A stretch of 54,265 bases of DNA, taken from NCBI GenBank assembly GCA_900768635.1, contig CAAGDP010000207.1, positions 1-54,265 of the forward strand, read 5' to 3'. Source of the stretch: Enterobacterales bacterium (GTDB lineage Bacteria > Pseudomonadota > Gammaproteobacteria > Enterobacterales > Succinivibrionaceae). The stretch's first letter is position 1, and each line of letters starts with the position of its first letter. The notes under the pieces were generated by a model that did no database searches, was not told the DNA's origin, and saw only the letters and a program-made list of their open reading frames with translations. Shown here piece after piece: positions 25,497 through 35,113 of this stretch. A program made the translations under genes and the position numbers.

Positions 25497-25992
25497 TACC
25501 GGTATTCCTGACCACATGCCTGAAGCGCATGACAAAACTCATGGAAACCCATAACAACGGCCAGAGAATAACATCAGAAATAACAGAAAGAATGGTATGA
25601 AAATCGATGATAGCCAGACCAAAAGCATGCTCCAGCCAGAAAGTTGCAATCTGACCTAGAAAGGAGATTATTCCTATACACAAGGCCTGTTGCAGAAGAG
25701 AATAGGAATCCAGCCGGGAAAATGCGGAACTTAACATGTAAATCATCAGTGAAAAGGAAAAAGCCCGGATCCCCATGGTGGATCCAATGGCAAAATCCAA
25801 AATCAAACCACATACAAAGGCATGACCGATACTGACCATTCTGGGGATCTTAACAGCCCAGAACATAATCATAAGAAGAAAGATATTCGGAAAGAATATG
25901 GCAATAGCCTTGGGAGGTGCCATCAGGTTCAGGATCAATGCCAGAAGCAAAGAACCGTATACCATAAGAAAGGTTATAAAACTACTGTACAC
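25486..25992 (-). CDS. mreD: Rod shape-determining protein MreD
   Basis: Polytopic inner-membrane protein of the elongasome, 168 residues with five or six hydrophobic segments. Family sequence GLILDFAIGSTMGIRAFSF and LLQQALCIGIISFLGQIATFWLEH. I choose GTG 25992, preceded by AGGGAG at 6 bases; the longer frame would begin at TTG 26034 without a ribosome site. It overlaps mreC by 11 bases and maf by 11 bases. Confidence 0.9.
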   Translation of the reverse strand: MYSSFITFLMVYGSLLLALILNLMAPPKAIAIFFPNIFLLMIMFWAVKIPRMVSIGHAFVCGLILDFAIGSTMGIRAFSFSLMIYMLSSAFSRLDSYSLLQQALCIGIISFLGQIATFWLEHAFGLAIIDFHTILSVISDVILWPLLWVSMSFVMRFRHVVRNTGNEL

Positions 25993-26881
25993 TGGATACT
26001 CCCTGATTGGCAAAATCCAAACTGGTCTGGCCAATATTTATACTGCCATTAGGGAAATACTCCACCGGCCACATAAGAAGCACATAGCGCAGACGACTTA
26101 AATTCTCCACCGGACGCGCCTTAACCTCAGCAAAACCGGTTCCGTTATCAGGTGAATATTCAACTACTCTGGCTACCGGATATCCCCGGGGGAATTTCCC
26201 GCCCAGCCCTGAGGTAACCAGCAAATCTCCTACTTTAATGTCCACATTGCGTGGCAAATTGGACATAACCAGTTCATCAATAATACCCGTACCATGAGCT
26301 ATAGCCCGGATATCATTACGCACCACCCGCACCGGCAAGGAATGATTACGGTCCGACAGAAGAAGAGCCCGGCTCATCTGATGGGAAACTACCGTAATCT
26401 GACCAACTATCCCGTCCTCACCAATCAAAGGCTGACCTTCATAAAGACCATCCTCCTTGCCTTTATTAATAACAATCTGCTGTTCAAAGGGATTAGTGGC
26501 CACACTCATAATTTCAGCTACTTCAACCCGGGAATCAGACTGTATAGGAGACTCCAGCAAGGAACGAAGCTTTTCATTTTCTTGCTTCAGCTGGCCATAT
26601 TTAAGCAGTTCACCCTTTAGAAGCATCAGCGTTTCCTGGAGTTTTTTGTTATCCTCCACAAGCTGAGCACGGGTGCGCATAACCTGTTGCAGAGAATCAG
26701 CAAGAGCTGAAGGAGCATTGGCGACAATAAAGAAAGGACCCAGGAGGCCATCCACCTGAGCTCGAATTTCCTTTGACAGATGAAGAGTTGAATCGACCAG
26801 AATTACTACTATGGAAAAGACCACGGCAATAAGGAAACGATATGCAACTGATAATCCGCGTCGCTGATCCTGCTGTCTCAT
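25982..26881 (-). CDS. mreC: Rod shape-determining protein MreC
   Basis: 299 residues: a short cytoplasmic tail, one transmembrane helix (about 13-32), a periplasmic coiled coil (about 60-105) and paired beta-barrel domains with IVINKGKEDGLYEGQPLIGEDGIVGQ and VGDLLVTSGLGGKFPRGYPVA. It activates PBP2 in the elongasome. The start is ATG 26881 (MRQQDQRRG); the TTG upstream would add 13 non-family residues. It lacks the long Pro-rich tail of E. coli MreC. Confidence 0.94.
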   Translation of the reverse strand: MRQQDQRRGLSVAYRFLIAVVFSIVVILVDSTLHLSKEIRAQVDGLLGPFFIVANAPSALADSLQQVMRTRAQLVEDNKKLQETLMLLKGELLKYGQLKQENEKLRSLLESPIQSDSRVEVAEIMSVATNPFEQQIVINKGKEDGLYEGQPLIGEDGIVGQITVVSHQMSRALLLSDRNHSLPVRVVRNDIRAIAHGTGIIDELVMSNLPRNVDIKVGDLLVTSGLGGKFPRGYPVARVVEYSPDNGTGFAEVKARPVENLSRLRYVLLMWPVEYFPNGSINIGQTSLDFANQGVSSVQ

Positions 26882-26923
26882 AAATAAAAGTAAAAGACAG
26901 GATTTCTCCTGTCCCGCCAAGAA

Positions 26924-27973
26924 TTACTCGTTCTTAAAAATATCTCTTTGTGCGTTGGTCATCATTTCCAGAGCCTTGCCACCACCCCGGGCAACACAGG
27001 TCAGAGGATCGTCAGCAACAACTACCGGTAATCCGGTTTCCTTCTTCAGAAGTTCATCCAGACCTGACAGGAGGGCACCACCGCCGGTAAGAACAATACC
27101 CCGTTCACAGATATCTGCTGAAAGTTCCGGAGGACAGTTTTCAAGAGCAACCTTAACAGCACTAATAATCTGATTAAGAGATCCCTGTAAGGCATCCAAC
27201 ACCTGAGTGGAGTCCAGCTGGAAGCCTAGTGGCACACCATCGGTAACGCTGCGGCCACGAACATCAATAACCTTGATTTCGCTTTCCGGTACCGGATATG
27301 CAGATCCGATTTCTTCCTTGATCCTTTCAGCAGTCTGCTCACCGATAGCCATTTTTTTGATTTTACGAACATGATTGATGATATCTTCGTTAAAACGGTC
27401 GCCACCGATCTTCACGGAGTCGGCATAAACCATGTCATTTAAAGATATAATGGCAATATCAGTAGTACCGCCGCCGATATCTACTACCATAGAGCCCTGA
27501 GCTTCGGAAACCGGCAATCCGGAACCGATTGCGGCAGCCATAGGTTCATCAATAATATAAACCTCGGTTGCACCGGCATTTTCCGCAGCCCTTTTAATAG
27601 CCTGACGTTCAACCTTGGAGGCCTTGCCTGGAACGCTGATAAGCACTCTTGGATCAGGAGTAAAAAAGCCATGACCGTGAACTTTCTTAATAAAATGCTT
27701 CAGCATCTTTTCAGTATAATCAACATCAGCAATAACACCATCTTTCATAGGACGGATTGTCTCAATTGAATAAGGAGTTCTGCCAATCATCTTTTTGGCA
27801 TCCTGTCCAACCGCAACTACATAGCCACTTTTGGAGGAACTGTCATGTCTGATGGCAACTACTGAAGGTTCATTTAGAACAATACCCTTGCCCTTCACGT
27901 AAATTAAAGTATTAGCTGTTCCCAGATCGATGGAGATCTCGTTGTTGAACATATTGCTTAAAAATTTAAACAT
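26924..27973 (-). CDS. mreB: Rod shape-determining protein MreB
   Basis: Bacterial actin, 349 residues. Phosphate loops IDLGTANTLIYVKG near the N-terminus and VVDIGGGTTDIAI in the middle, the adenosine motif GIVLTGGGALLSGLD near the C-terminus, and an N-terminal amphipathic stretch MFKFLSNMF for membrane binding. First gene of mreBCD-maf, 42 bases before mreC. It lies directly downstream of mshQ, as in Vibrio. Confidence 0.98.
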   Translation of the reverse strand: MFKFLSNMFNNEISIDLGTANTLIYVKGKGIVLNEPSVVAIRHDSSSKSGYVVAVGQDAKKMIGRTPYSIETIRPMKDGVIADVDYTEKMLKHFIKKVHGHGFFTPDPRVLISVPGKASKVERQAIKRAAENAGATEVYIIDEPMAAAIGSGLPVSEAQGSMVVDIGGGTTDIAIISLNDMVYADSVKIGGDRFNEDIINHVRKIKKMAIGEQTAERIKEEIGSAYPVPESEIKVIDVRGRSVTDGVPLGFQLDSTQVLDALQGSLNQIISAVKVALENCPPELSADICERGIVLTGGGALLSGLDELLKKETGLPVVVADDPLTCVARGGGKALEMMTNAQRDIFKNE

Positions 27974-28125
27974 ATCATCGTACCGATTTATGCAATATTT
28001 GCAGAAATGAATTAACTAAAATCAAAACAGGGGATATTTTAGCATATAATGAAAATATTAACCCTCATTTTATGCCGTTAAATCCTTGAGCGTGATACAA
28101 CTTTTTCAAAGAAGAAACATGGCTT

Positions 28126-30417
28126 TTAAGGCAAACTCTGAAATTGGGAAAGAATTCGGTCACTGCCAGGCCAGGAACGAAAAGCCCCGAAAGCCTGATC
28201 GATTCCTTCCAGAGAAGTTCCAAACCACACCGGAGAAACTAATCTTTCATCAAATCCGCTACCTGCTCCTGTATCTCTTACCAAAGTTACGGAAGATGCA
28301 TAACCTGATGATGAAAAATCATAGCCCCGACCGGCAGAAAGAATCCGAAGAGTAAAAAATATTTGGGAAGCATCTCCGTTAGGCCGGGAGATCCGCAGAT
28401 ACCACATACCATGATTTGCTGCCGTCAGGTCTCCGGCAGAAGCACCGGAATTTTTCTCATTAACCAGAGCTGAAGTGGATACCGCATCATCAGAAAAGAC
28501 TATCTGTGAAGAATCCCTGAGAAAAATCCGTCGATCCGTTTTACCGGAAGGTTCCAGGAAAAAATTACCTCTGGAAAGAACTGAACAGCTGTCATCAGTA
28601 TTCAATATCCATCCATCCGACACCAGTCGATCACCATTATAAACTTTTCTGTAATATTCAGCCCGTACAGGCATATACAGATAATCATCCCTTCCTGATC
28701 GGGAATTGCTGAGAACCAGTCTTCCCATTCTCAGCTCCAGGGGGCTGCCGGAAAAAATCACCGCTTTACTATGCACATAATCTGCATTATCCACCATTTT
28801 CTCAGTCATTCTCACCGAGGCAGGATCAGATCTGATATCCCGGGAAAGATATGCAGTTCCATCTGCAGATAACTCCCGCATTGACAATCCCAGGAAAGCA
28901 TAAAAACGGATATCCGTTCCGGTTCCGTTGCGCAGTTCCGGCGCTTCATCTCGATAGGATGTCAAAGCAGATTTACCTTCATAGGCGATAACCGTACTGC
29001 CGGTGGATACCTCTCTGGCAGGATCATCCGTATAATTCTTAGCCATAATTCGTACCAGATATCCGGTACTGAGGGAAACAAGAGGATAATTTTCCCCGTT
29101 CAGATTAAGAACTCCCCCTTTCCAGAATTCAGAGGTATTACCTGCAGAACACCAAGAACATTCCACCAGTCGGGATGAACCGTCATCATGTTTTAGCAAT
29201 GTATAACCATTAACAGCATCCCGGGTAAAAGCATTAAACTCCAGCTGATAACGATCAAAGATGTTAACTTCACCATGATTTTCTGCATCAGTTTTATAAT
29301 ATTCATAATCAAAAAAACCGGTAATATCACCCTGCTTATTTCTGGCAGAAATGGAAATCTCCGGTGATACCGGCTGACCGAAGTAGGTGAAGGAGCGATG
29401 ATTTTCATCATTGCTCTGGCAGGAATTCGGAATCTCAGCCACAGCTGAGGATGACAACGGAGAAATTTCAAAATAATAAGGAGCAACTTTAAAATCATTT
29501 CTGTCATATACCGATTCCCTGACTTCCAGACCGGTTTTACCATCAGTGTAGGACTTAATTTTCAAAGTATATCTTCCCACATCCTTTATGTAGGAAGCTC
29601 TTTCCGTAGAGCCGTCTGCAGTAGCTGAACCACCGGTTCCATCTTCAGTCTTACGGTTAAAATAAAATTCACCGGGAACGAGATAATTACTGTCCGGATC
29701 CTGCTCGTTATAAGCCAATGCTATGATTTTGGAACCGGAAGTATACTCATAACTTGGCAAGGTGGAACAGGACTCCAGAGAGGACATGCCAACTGCTGAG
29801 CCGGATCCTGATATACTGCTACACCATCCCTTGGCCAGATATTTTACAGAAAATTCATCTCCAGCAAGAAAGTTTTCACCATTGGCCAAAATCGGAAGTT
29901 TGGCGCATTCACTGTCGTCAGGGCAGACCGGATCCACAATTTCCATGGCAATGGCATAGGGACTGTAGGCAAATTTCACAGTATTGCTGTTGATTATCCT
30001 TTCTCCGCCGCCGTTGAGAAAAATCAATTCCAGAGAAACTGTTCCCGCATCCTGATAGGTAAAGGAAGGAAGAAGCCAGTTCCCTGATCCATCCAGCTGC
30101 AAAGTAGCTGTATCAATGGTATAGGTACCTGCAAACTGTGAACCTCCCTCCCTGACAAGGACTTTCCCTGCAGAACTGGTACTTACGGACTGAACCTGCA
30201 CCGCAGCAGCATTACAGTCATCACTGACACTGAATGACAGGTGATAAAATTTTCCGGCATATTGCGTAATATTGCCACTGAGAACATCCAGACTAGTAGA
30301 TGCAGATCCTTCAGGACCTCCATAAAGATGGATCTCACATTGGGAGTCGTCAGCCCATGCAATACTGCTAAACAACACCGTCCCAAGACACATCCAATAC
30401 GCACTAAATGTCTTCAT
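28126..30417 (-). CDS. mshQ: MSHA biogenesis protein MshQ
   Basis: 763 residues, secreted: a signal peptide ending in AWA (about residue 22), then a Cys- and Ser-rich beta-type exoprotein ending RLVSPVWFGTSLEGIDQAFGAFRSW-like, the sequence region shared by MshQ proteins. It closes the pilin half of the MSHA locus and overlaps mshP by 4 bases. It appears shorter than the large (over 1000 aa) MshQ of Vibrio and Shewanella that I recall; no lectin-like N-terminal domain is evident. A tip adhesin role is inference. Confidence 0.75.
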   Translation of the reverse strand: MKTFSAYWMCLGTVLFSSIAWADDSQCEIHLYGGPEGSASTSLDVLSGNITQYAGKFYHLSFSVSDDCNAAAVQVQSVSTSSAGKVLVREGGSQFAGTYTIDTATLQLDGSGNWLLPSFTYQDAGTVSLELIFLNGGGERIINSNTVKFAYSPYAIAMEIVDPVCPDDSECAKLPILANGENFLAGDEFSVKYLAKGWCSSISGSGSAVGMSSLESCSTLPSYEYTSGSKIIALAYNEQDPDSNYLVPGEFYFNRKTEDGTGGSATADGSTERASYIKDVGRYTLKIKSYTDGKTGLEVRESVYDRNDFKVAPYYFEISPLSSSAVAEIPNSCQSNDENHRSFTYFGQPVSPEISISARNKQGDITGFFDYEYYKTDAENHGEVNIFDRYQLEFNAFTRDAVNGYTLLKHDDGSSRLVECSWCSAGNTSEFWKGGVLNLNGENYPLVSLSTGYLVRIMAKNYTDDPAREVSTGSTVIAYEGKSALTSYRDEAPELRNGTGTDIRFYAFLGLSMRELSADGTAYLSRDIRSDPASVRMTEKMVDNADYVHSKAVIFSGSPLELRMGRLVLSNSRSGRDDYLYMPVRAEYYRKVYNGDRLVSDGWILNTDDSCSVLSRGNFFLEPSGKTDRRIFLRDSSQIVFSDDAVSTSALVNEKNSGASAGDLTAANHGMWYLRISRPNGDASQIFFTLRILSAGRGYDFSSSGYASSVTLVRDTGAGSGFDERLVSPVWFGTSLEGIDQAFGAFRSWPGSDRILSQFQSLP

Positions 30418-30929
30418 AAGCCGCTTCCATCTATCAGACTTCGATACTCAGTATGTGAAACCCGGACATAATTGTCTGTATCCTGAGTTCCGTAAGTACA
30501 CAGCGCCTGAGCCTTTAGAAAATAATTAATCTGCTGGGTATATGCACCAAAGGATTGAGCAGGATCATCCACCTTGGCTCCCCGCCTTTCACAGGACAGT
30601 TTTACTTCACAGCGACTTATCACCGGAAAAAGAGATGAGTCAAACCTGATTAAATCAGATACCAGTGAACAGCGTCCTACTTTTTCATTAACATCATAGA
30701 TCCCTTTTTCACCATGGTGACCAAGAGGGTATAACTGAAGGGATCCTGTTTCCAGAGCAGAAAATGAAGCCAGTCGAGCCTGCTCCTGTATGGAGGAATA
30801 AACAAAGGTGTTAGACTCATCTACCCGCAGTTTATTAAGTGCAAAACTGAGTGCTCCAAAGACAATAATTACGAACAGAGCAATAACAAGCACGCTGCCT
30901 CTGTTGGCTGACATTAGCTTACGGCGCAT
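30414..30929 (-). CDS. mshP: MSHA biogenesis protein MshP
   Basis: 171 residues with a PilX/GspK-like N-terminus: a basic stretch, then RGSVLVIALFVIIVFGALSFALNKL, a hydrophobic helix without Glu5. Putative minor pilin. ATG 30929 has GGAG 6 bases upstream and overlaps the mshO stop by 11 bases; a TTG two codons earlier is less likely, and a second ATG at 30914 remains possible. Confidence 0.82.
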   Translation of the reverse strand: MRRKLMSANRGSVLVIALFVIIVFGALSFALNKLRVDESNTFVYSSIQEQARLASFSALETGSLQLYPLGHHGEKGIYDVNEKVGRCSLVSDLIRFDSSLFPVISRCEVKLSCERRGAKVDDPAQSFGAYTQQINYFLKAQALCTYGTQDTDNYVRVSHTEYRSLIDGSGL

Positions 30930-31716
30930 TTGCAACTCCTATTCTCTGACTTATCTGCCTTGTTATATTCATTTTTGAATATAAAAACTCATAATGGATC
31001 AAAAGCTCACCGGATGCGTTATAAGATCCGGTATCCCGCACAAAAGTTAACGAAGCAATATTATCTGCAATAACAGTTCCCTGAGTAGGACACCGGGATT
31101 TATCATCCTCATTGGCATGACGGTAAAGGCGGATGGTACCGCCTCCATTGCCATCACCGGCATAACATATGGACACATAACGTTTGTCGATATCAGCCAG
31201 ATAAAGGCGGTGGCTGGCTGTCAGAGGAGTAAAAGTTCCATTATTACTTAATACCAGACGATAACGACTGCCGTTGACACTGTCATCAGTCTCATCCACC
31301 TGAGAAATCGTATAATAAGCCACATCCCCTTCAGAATTGGCAAAGGCGGCATAACAGCAGTTTTTAGTTATGGTGAAGAATGGAGATCTGACCGCATAAA
31401 TCACCCGTTCATCCTGATCTATTCCGCTGCCGGTTTCCTTTGATACGTAAAAATAACCCAGAGATCCTGTAGCAGGAACAAAAGTCGCCATAGTCTCGTC
31501 TGAGCTTATTTTAAGGGAATTTGGTATGGAATTTTCAAAAAGACGGCGCAGCTTGGTAGCCACAAATTCCACATCAGAATTGATTCTTTTAATAGCAGTA
31601 GCTTCCACATAAAAAGAAACACCCTGTGAAAGAAAATTTGCAGAAACCACCGCGAGAATAGAGGTGATCACTATTACCACTATCAGCTCAATCAGTGTAA
31701 AACCATCTCTGCGCAT
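30919..31716 (-). CDS. mshO: MSHA minor pilin MshO
   Basis: 265 residues with a clean class III leader: MRRDG, then FTLIELIVVIVITSILAVVSA (Glu5). After the helix come FVATKLRRLFENSIPNSLKI and a large beta-rich globular domain with several cysteines. GspJ-like minor pilin position in the locus, between mshD and mshP. Confidence 0.88.
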   Translation of the reverse strand: MRRDGFTLIELIVVIVITSILAVVSANFLSQGVSFYVEATAIKRINSDVEFVATKLRRLFENSIPNSLKISSDETMATFVPATGSLGYFYVSKETGSGIDQDERVIYAVRSPFFTITKNCCYAAFANSEGDVAYYTISQVDETDDSVNGSRYRLVLSNNGTFTPLTASHRLYLADIDKRYVSICYAGDGNGGGTIRLYRHANEDDKSRCPTQGTVIADNIASLTFVRDTGSYNASGELLIHYEFLYSKMNITRQISQRIGVANAP

Positions 31717-31744
31717 ATGTTCTTCCTCAGCAGATCCTTATTTG

Positions 31745-32356
31745 CTAAATATTTGCTTTGATAAAAGTATAATGGATCACATTGCCGTCATCCTGCTTTA
31801 CCGCCACATCAATCAGTTTGGCCTCATCAGTTCCTGTACTGCTGCAGGACAATATTCCCTGAGCTGATACAGCAGGAGAACAGCGACGGACATCAATTTT
31901 TACTGAATACTCCTTAAGTGTTTCCTTCCAATCTTCATTCTCCACAGTAAGATCATAGAAAAAAGAAGCCGGAATAAAATTATCACTGTCACAATCCGTA
32001 CGGGTAAGACATAGGCGGGAGGTAATGAAATCATCTACATCATCAAATGCTTCAGGAGAAGATTCTCCTGAATCAAAGCCCAGATTATCAGAACAGGCTC
32101 CGCCGTAAACCTCATTAACGGTCTCGCCGCAACGCAAAATCCCTCCATAGGGATCAGACTTTTCATCAAAAGCCCGCACCTGAATTTCCCTGATTATTCT
32201 GTTGCCGATCTGCAATGATGCCTGATGGGACAGAGGATCACTGAAAGCAGCGGTCTGTGACATAAGAATCATCACACCGCCGGCACAGGCTATACCCAGA
32301 AGAACCATTCCAATAACAAGTTCTACCAGGGAAAAACCCTTGGACATAAGAGGCAT
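31745..32356 (-). CDS. mshD: MSHA minor pilin MshD
   Basis: 203 residues. Leader MPLMSKG, then FSLVELVIGMVLLGIACAGGVMI; the body contains the MshD-type HQASLQIGNRIIREIQVRAFDEKSDP and CGETVN sequences. GspI-like minor pilin. A second ATG at residue 4 would give the shorter leader MSKG. The gap to mshC is 41 bases. Confidence 0.87.
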   Translation of the reverse strand: MPLMSKGFSLVELVIGMVLLGIACAGGVMILMSQTAAFSDPLSHQASLQIGNRIIREIQVRAFDEKSDPYGGILRCGETVNEVYGGACSDNLGFDSGESSPEAFDDVDDFITSRLCLTRTDCDSDNFIPASFFYDLTVENEDWKETLKEYSVKIDVRRCSPAVSAQGILSCSSTGTDEAKLIDVAVKQDDGNVIHYTFIKANI

Positions 32357-32397
32357 CTTTTTCAGCTCCTTGCATATCCTGCAGATAAATATCGGCT

Positions 32398-32892
32398 TTA
32401 ACCGCCGTAGGTTATGTATCCTTCTTCATTGATGGTAAAGGGAATATTATCAGAACCAATAGTAAATCCGCATTGGGCAGGTGTGCTCAGATTGACAGAT
32501 ATGGAGGTTCCGGAGGTTTTTCCACAAAACACCGGATCGCCCTTTCGGTCAAAAATAACCGTAACTGTCATATTGGTTTTACCATCTACTGCTACAGTAT
32601 TGTCAAAAACAATCTCATCCAGGCGGTTTTGAGAGAAATCAGCAACGCTGCAACTGTCAAGATCCTGATGCCAGATCCCTCTGCTTCCCATGATGGCGGC
32701 AACACAGGAACCGTCATCCCGGCTCATGTTCATTTCCTGAACCAGTCTTAATCGACCGTAAAATTCATCAGCACCGGCACCCTGTTCATATCCCATCATA
32801 GTACCGATTTTGACTGAAGCTGTCACCGCCAGAATGCCCACCAGCAACATCACAATCACCAGCTCTACCAGTGAAAAACCCTTTGAACCCAT
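32398..32892 (-). CDS. mshC: MSHA minor pilin MshC
   Basis: 164 residues, leader MGSKG then FSLVELVIVMLLVGILAVTA, GspH-like. ATG 32892 is chosen over a TTG at 32907, which would run back into the mshA stop (32901). Cysteines at DGSCVA, LDSCSV, VFCGK and AQCGF suggest two disulfides. Confidence 0.85.
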   Translation of the reverse strand: MGSKGFSLVELVIVMLLVGILAVTASVKIGTMMGYEQGAGADEFYGRLRLVQEMNMSRDDGSCVAAIMGSRGIWHQDLDSCSVADFSQNRLDEIVFDNTVAVDGKTNMTVTVIFDRKGDPVFCGKTSGTSISVNLSTPAQCGFTIGSDNIPFTINEEGYITYGG

Positions 32893-32900
32893 AAGGAACC

Positions 32901-33398
32901 TTAACAACCGGAAGTATTTAATGAGATGGCAGGTTCTGCATCAGCTTTATCTTTCTTATAGGTAACTGAACAGTTAATCTGAGTTTTACTCTTAGGGATC
33001 ACATAAAAATATCCGATATCACCCTCCTGCTCCTGGAAATAACACCAGTCCTCAGCACATTCGGTATTCTTATTGGAAACCTGAACCATGGACATATCTA
33101 TGGCATTTCCTATGCCATCAATGGTGGCAGCCGGATACCCATATACCAGAGAAACCTGTTGCTGATCACTCAGAGTGATAGATGCTCCTGATGCAGACTT
33201 GTCCTTACCCTGAAGAATAGCTTTTCCCCGAATTAGAGTTACGGCAGAGTGCATGGTAGCTTTCACAGCTTTCAGAGTAGCCAATCGGGCATCAGTCTGC
33301 AAATCAATAAACTTGGGGGCAGCAGTAACAGCTAGAATGCCCAGTATTACTATTACAACTATTAGTTCGATAAGAGTAAAGCCATTGGTCTTATGCAT
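32901..33398 (-). CDS. mshA: MSHA major pilin subunit MshA
   Basis: 165 residues. Leader MHKTNG and FTLIELIVVIVILGILAVTAAPKFIDLQ are MshA-type. The body has VYGYPAAT and a Cys-rich region (CAEDWCYF, INCSVTY, final C). ATG 33398 has AGGAG upstream. It stands second in the pilin block, after mshB and a terminator, so it has its own transcript, as expected for the highly expressed main subunit. Confidence 0.85.
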   Translation of the reverse strand: MHKTNGFTLIELIVVIVILGILAVTAAPKFIDLQTDARLATLKAVKATMHSAVTLIRGKAILQGKDKSASGASITLSDQQQVSLVYGYPAATIDGIGNAIDMSMVQVSNKNTECAEDWCYFQEQEGDIGYFYVIPKSKTQINCSVTYKKDKADAEPAISLNTSGC

Positions 33399-33540
33399 AT
33401 CTGTCTCCTGCAAATGAAATTCTGAAATAATTAACTATACATCTTATCTATTGTATACAAATACCGGTCAAAAAAGTATTCGCAGGTCAAATAATGCAAT
33501 GATGCTTATCGCAATCAGGAGGGATTTTATTGTCGCAAAC

Positions 33541-33570
33541 AAAAAAGACCCCGTGGACAGTCGGAGTCTT
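33541..33570 (-). terminator. Intrinsic terminator between mshB and mshA
   Basis: Minus strand: 7-bp stem GACTCCG / CGGGGTC (33547-33568, one G-U pair), 8-base loop, then TTTTTTGT (33541-33546). It lies about 25 bases after the mshB stop and makes mshA onward depend on a separate promoter or readthrough. Confidence 0.8.
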
Positions 33571-33592
33571 GCACATGAAATTAACCAGATAA

Positions 33593-34234
33593 CTAGTCTT
33601 CAGTTGAATTATTTACATAGGTAACAACAGATCCGTTGGCCGGACGATAGGTAAAACTCTTGTATTTATCAGTAACTGTTCCTGGATTGGTATAATTACC
33701 ATCTTCACCTTTATTCAGAGAGATGACCAGATAGTAATGACAAAGGGAATCATTACCGGTCCCGCTCTTGGCCACAAAATACTTCATATTATTGGTACTG
33801 TCTTTAACTTCATCAAAATTATCAGTAGCCTTAGGCGGATTTTGGAGAATGCTGTTCCAGATATTCAGACAACGCTGGGAAGTTAGTTCACCCGGAGAAG
33901 ATGCATGGGAACCACTGTCATTGGTATCAATGGCATAACCTGCTATAACAGCTCCCGACTCCTTTTCTGCTGCTGTAGGAGTTGTAAGATAAAGACGATT
34001 ACCTTCATACAAAATGGTATTGATTCCGTTTTCCTTATTGGAGCCCTGAGCCTGCCACTGAGCCTTGGCCAGCATAATACCTGTAGCAAAACCGCCGGAA
34101 ACACCTTCAGTACTGGCATTTTTCGCCTCTTCAGTCACATCAAGGAAACGGGGAAGAGCAGTAGCAGCTAAAATACCAAGAATGACAATTACTATCACCA
34201 GTTCAATTAATGTAAAGCCAGCACTTTTTTTCAT
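33593..34234 (-). CDS. mshB: MSHA pilin protein MshB
   Basis: 213 residues. Leader MKKSAG, then FTLIELVIVIVILGILAATALPRFLDV, and the MshB signature EGVSGGFATGIMLAKAQWQAQG. The globular domain has two cysteines (QRCLN, SLCHYY) bracketing a likely disulfide. ATG 34234 gives a 6-residue leader; an in-frame ATG at 34252 would give a longer one, and neither has a strong ribosome site. Confidence 0.85.
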   Translation of the reverse strand: MKKSAGFTLIELVIVIVILGILAATALPRFLDVTEEAKNASTEGVSGGFATGIMLAKAQWQAQGSNKENGINTILYEGNRLYLTTPTAAEKESGAVIAGYAIDTNDSGSHASSPGELTSQRCLNIWNSILQNPPKATDNFDEVKDSTNNMKYFVAKSGTGNDSLCHYYLVISLNKGEDGNYTNPGTVTDKYKSFTYRPANGSVVTYVNNSTED

Positions 34235-34603
34235 TAGAAATCTCACATTCATTCTGAACAAAACTTCTGGGGATCATTCAGCAAAAGCATAAATTAAAGA
34301 ATACAGATGCACAACCAGATCCTTTGACACGATTCTATAACGTTTTGGCAGATTTTTTCAAATCTAAATTAACAGAAAACCATTATCGACAGTCACTATT
34401 TACATCTTAACCGCTTTTGGTAAATTTTTCCGGCTACTATTCTGCTCAAATCCGGTTTCGGTGCTTGTTTTGAAAATAAACAGACTAAAAAAGCTGACTG
34501 CGGATCTTTTTTCATCCTGGGTTCCTTGATCCTGTTTCATACTCCAGTTCAAGGAAATCTCACATGACATACAATCTCCACTTATGGAGATATGACAAAA
34601 GTT
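34235..34603. other. Gene-free stretch between mshF and mshB
   Basis: 369 AT-rich bases. A 7-bp hairpin (ATCTCCA / TGGAGAT, near 34573-34591) stands just after mshF but has no T tract. The promoter of the mshB-led pilin block should lie here; the best visible pair on the minus strand (TTGTGC, 17 bases, TATGCT, near 34280-34310) is weak. No ORF or RNA gene recognised. Confidence 0.5.
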
Positions 34604-35113
34604 CTATTGAACCTGAGACAAAGTTACACTGCCGTTAAGGAATGAGTAATCAAGAGCATCTTTACCTATGCGATATCTGCAGGAACTTCCGGTGGAACTT
34701 ACCACCAGCTTTATCAATCCCTCCTGTCGGAATGCATTTTTCAGCAAAATACCTTCCCACAATCGTTCACAGGGGGTTTTTCCAGTATTCTTCATACCAT
34801 CCACAAACTTGGAATCCTGAGGCCAGCCGCTTTTACCTACCATAAAAGATACCCGGATCTTCTGTCGGCTGTCATCGGTCATATCCAGAAACTGCCTTGA
34901 CTGCTTGCCGTTATTGATCCAGTAGGTATGAACCATCTGCACGCCTTCGGCGAATGAAACTTTCAGGGTATCAAGTGAAGCAGTTGTGGCATCGTCGATA
35001 CCCGGCATCATTTTATGAGCGGCATACCCTACCAAAAATACCAGAAGGATCAGACTCAGAAGAAAAACATACACCCGATTCCTTTTTTCTTCATGAAAAT
35101 TATCTTTGTACAT
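34604..35113 (-). CDS. mshF: MSHA biogenesis protein MshF-like
   Basis: 169 residues, one transmembrane helix (about 15-33, VYVFLLSLILLVFLVGYAA) and a periplasmic domain with two cysteines. The assignment rests mainly on position after mshG and on the FAEGVQMVHTYWINNGK sequence, which resembles pilin-type alpha1 continuations. ATG 35113 overlaps the mshG stop by one base (TGATG), so translation is coupled. Confidence 0.68.
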   Translation of the reverse strand: MYKDNFHEEKRNRVYVFLLSLILLVFLVGYAAHKMMPGIDDATTASLDTLKVSFAEGVQMVHTYWINNGKQSRQFLDMTDDSRQKIRVSFMVGKSGWPQDSKFVDGMKNTGKTPCERLWEGILLKNAFRQEGLIKLVVSSTGSSCRYRIGKDALDYSFLNGSVTLSQVQ

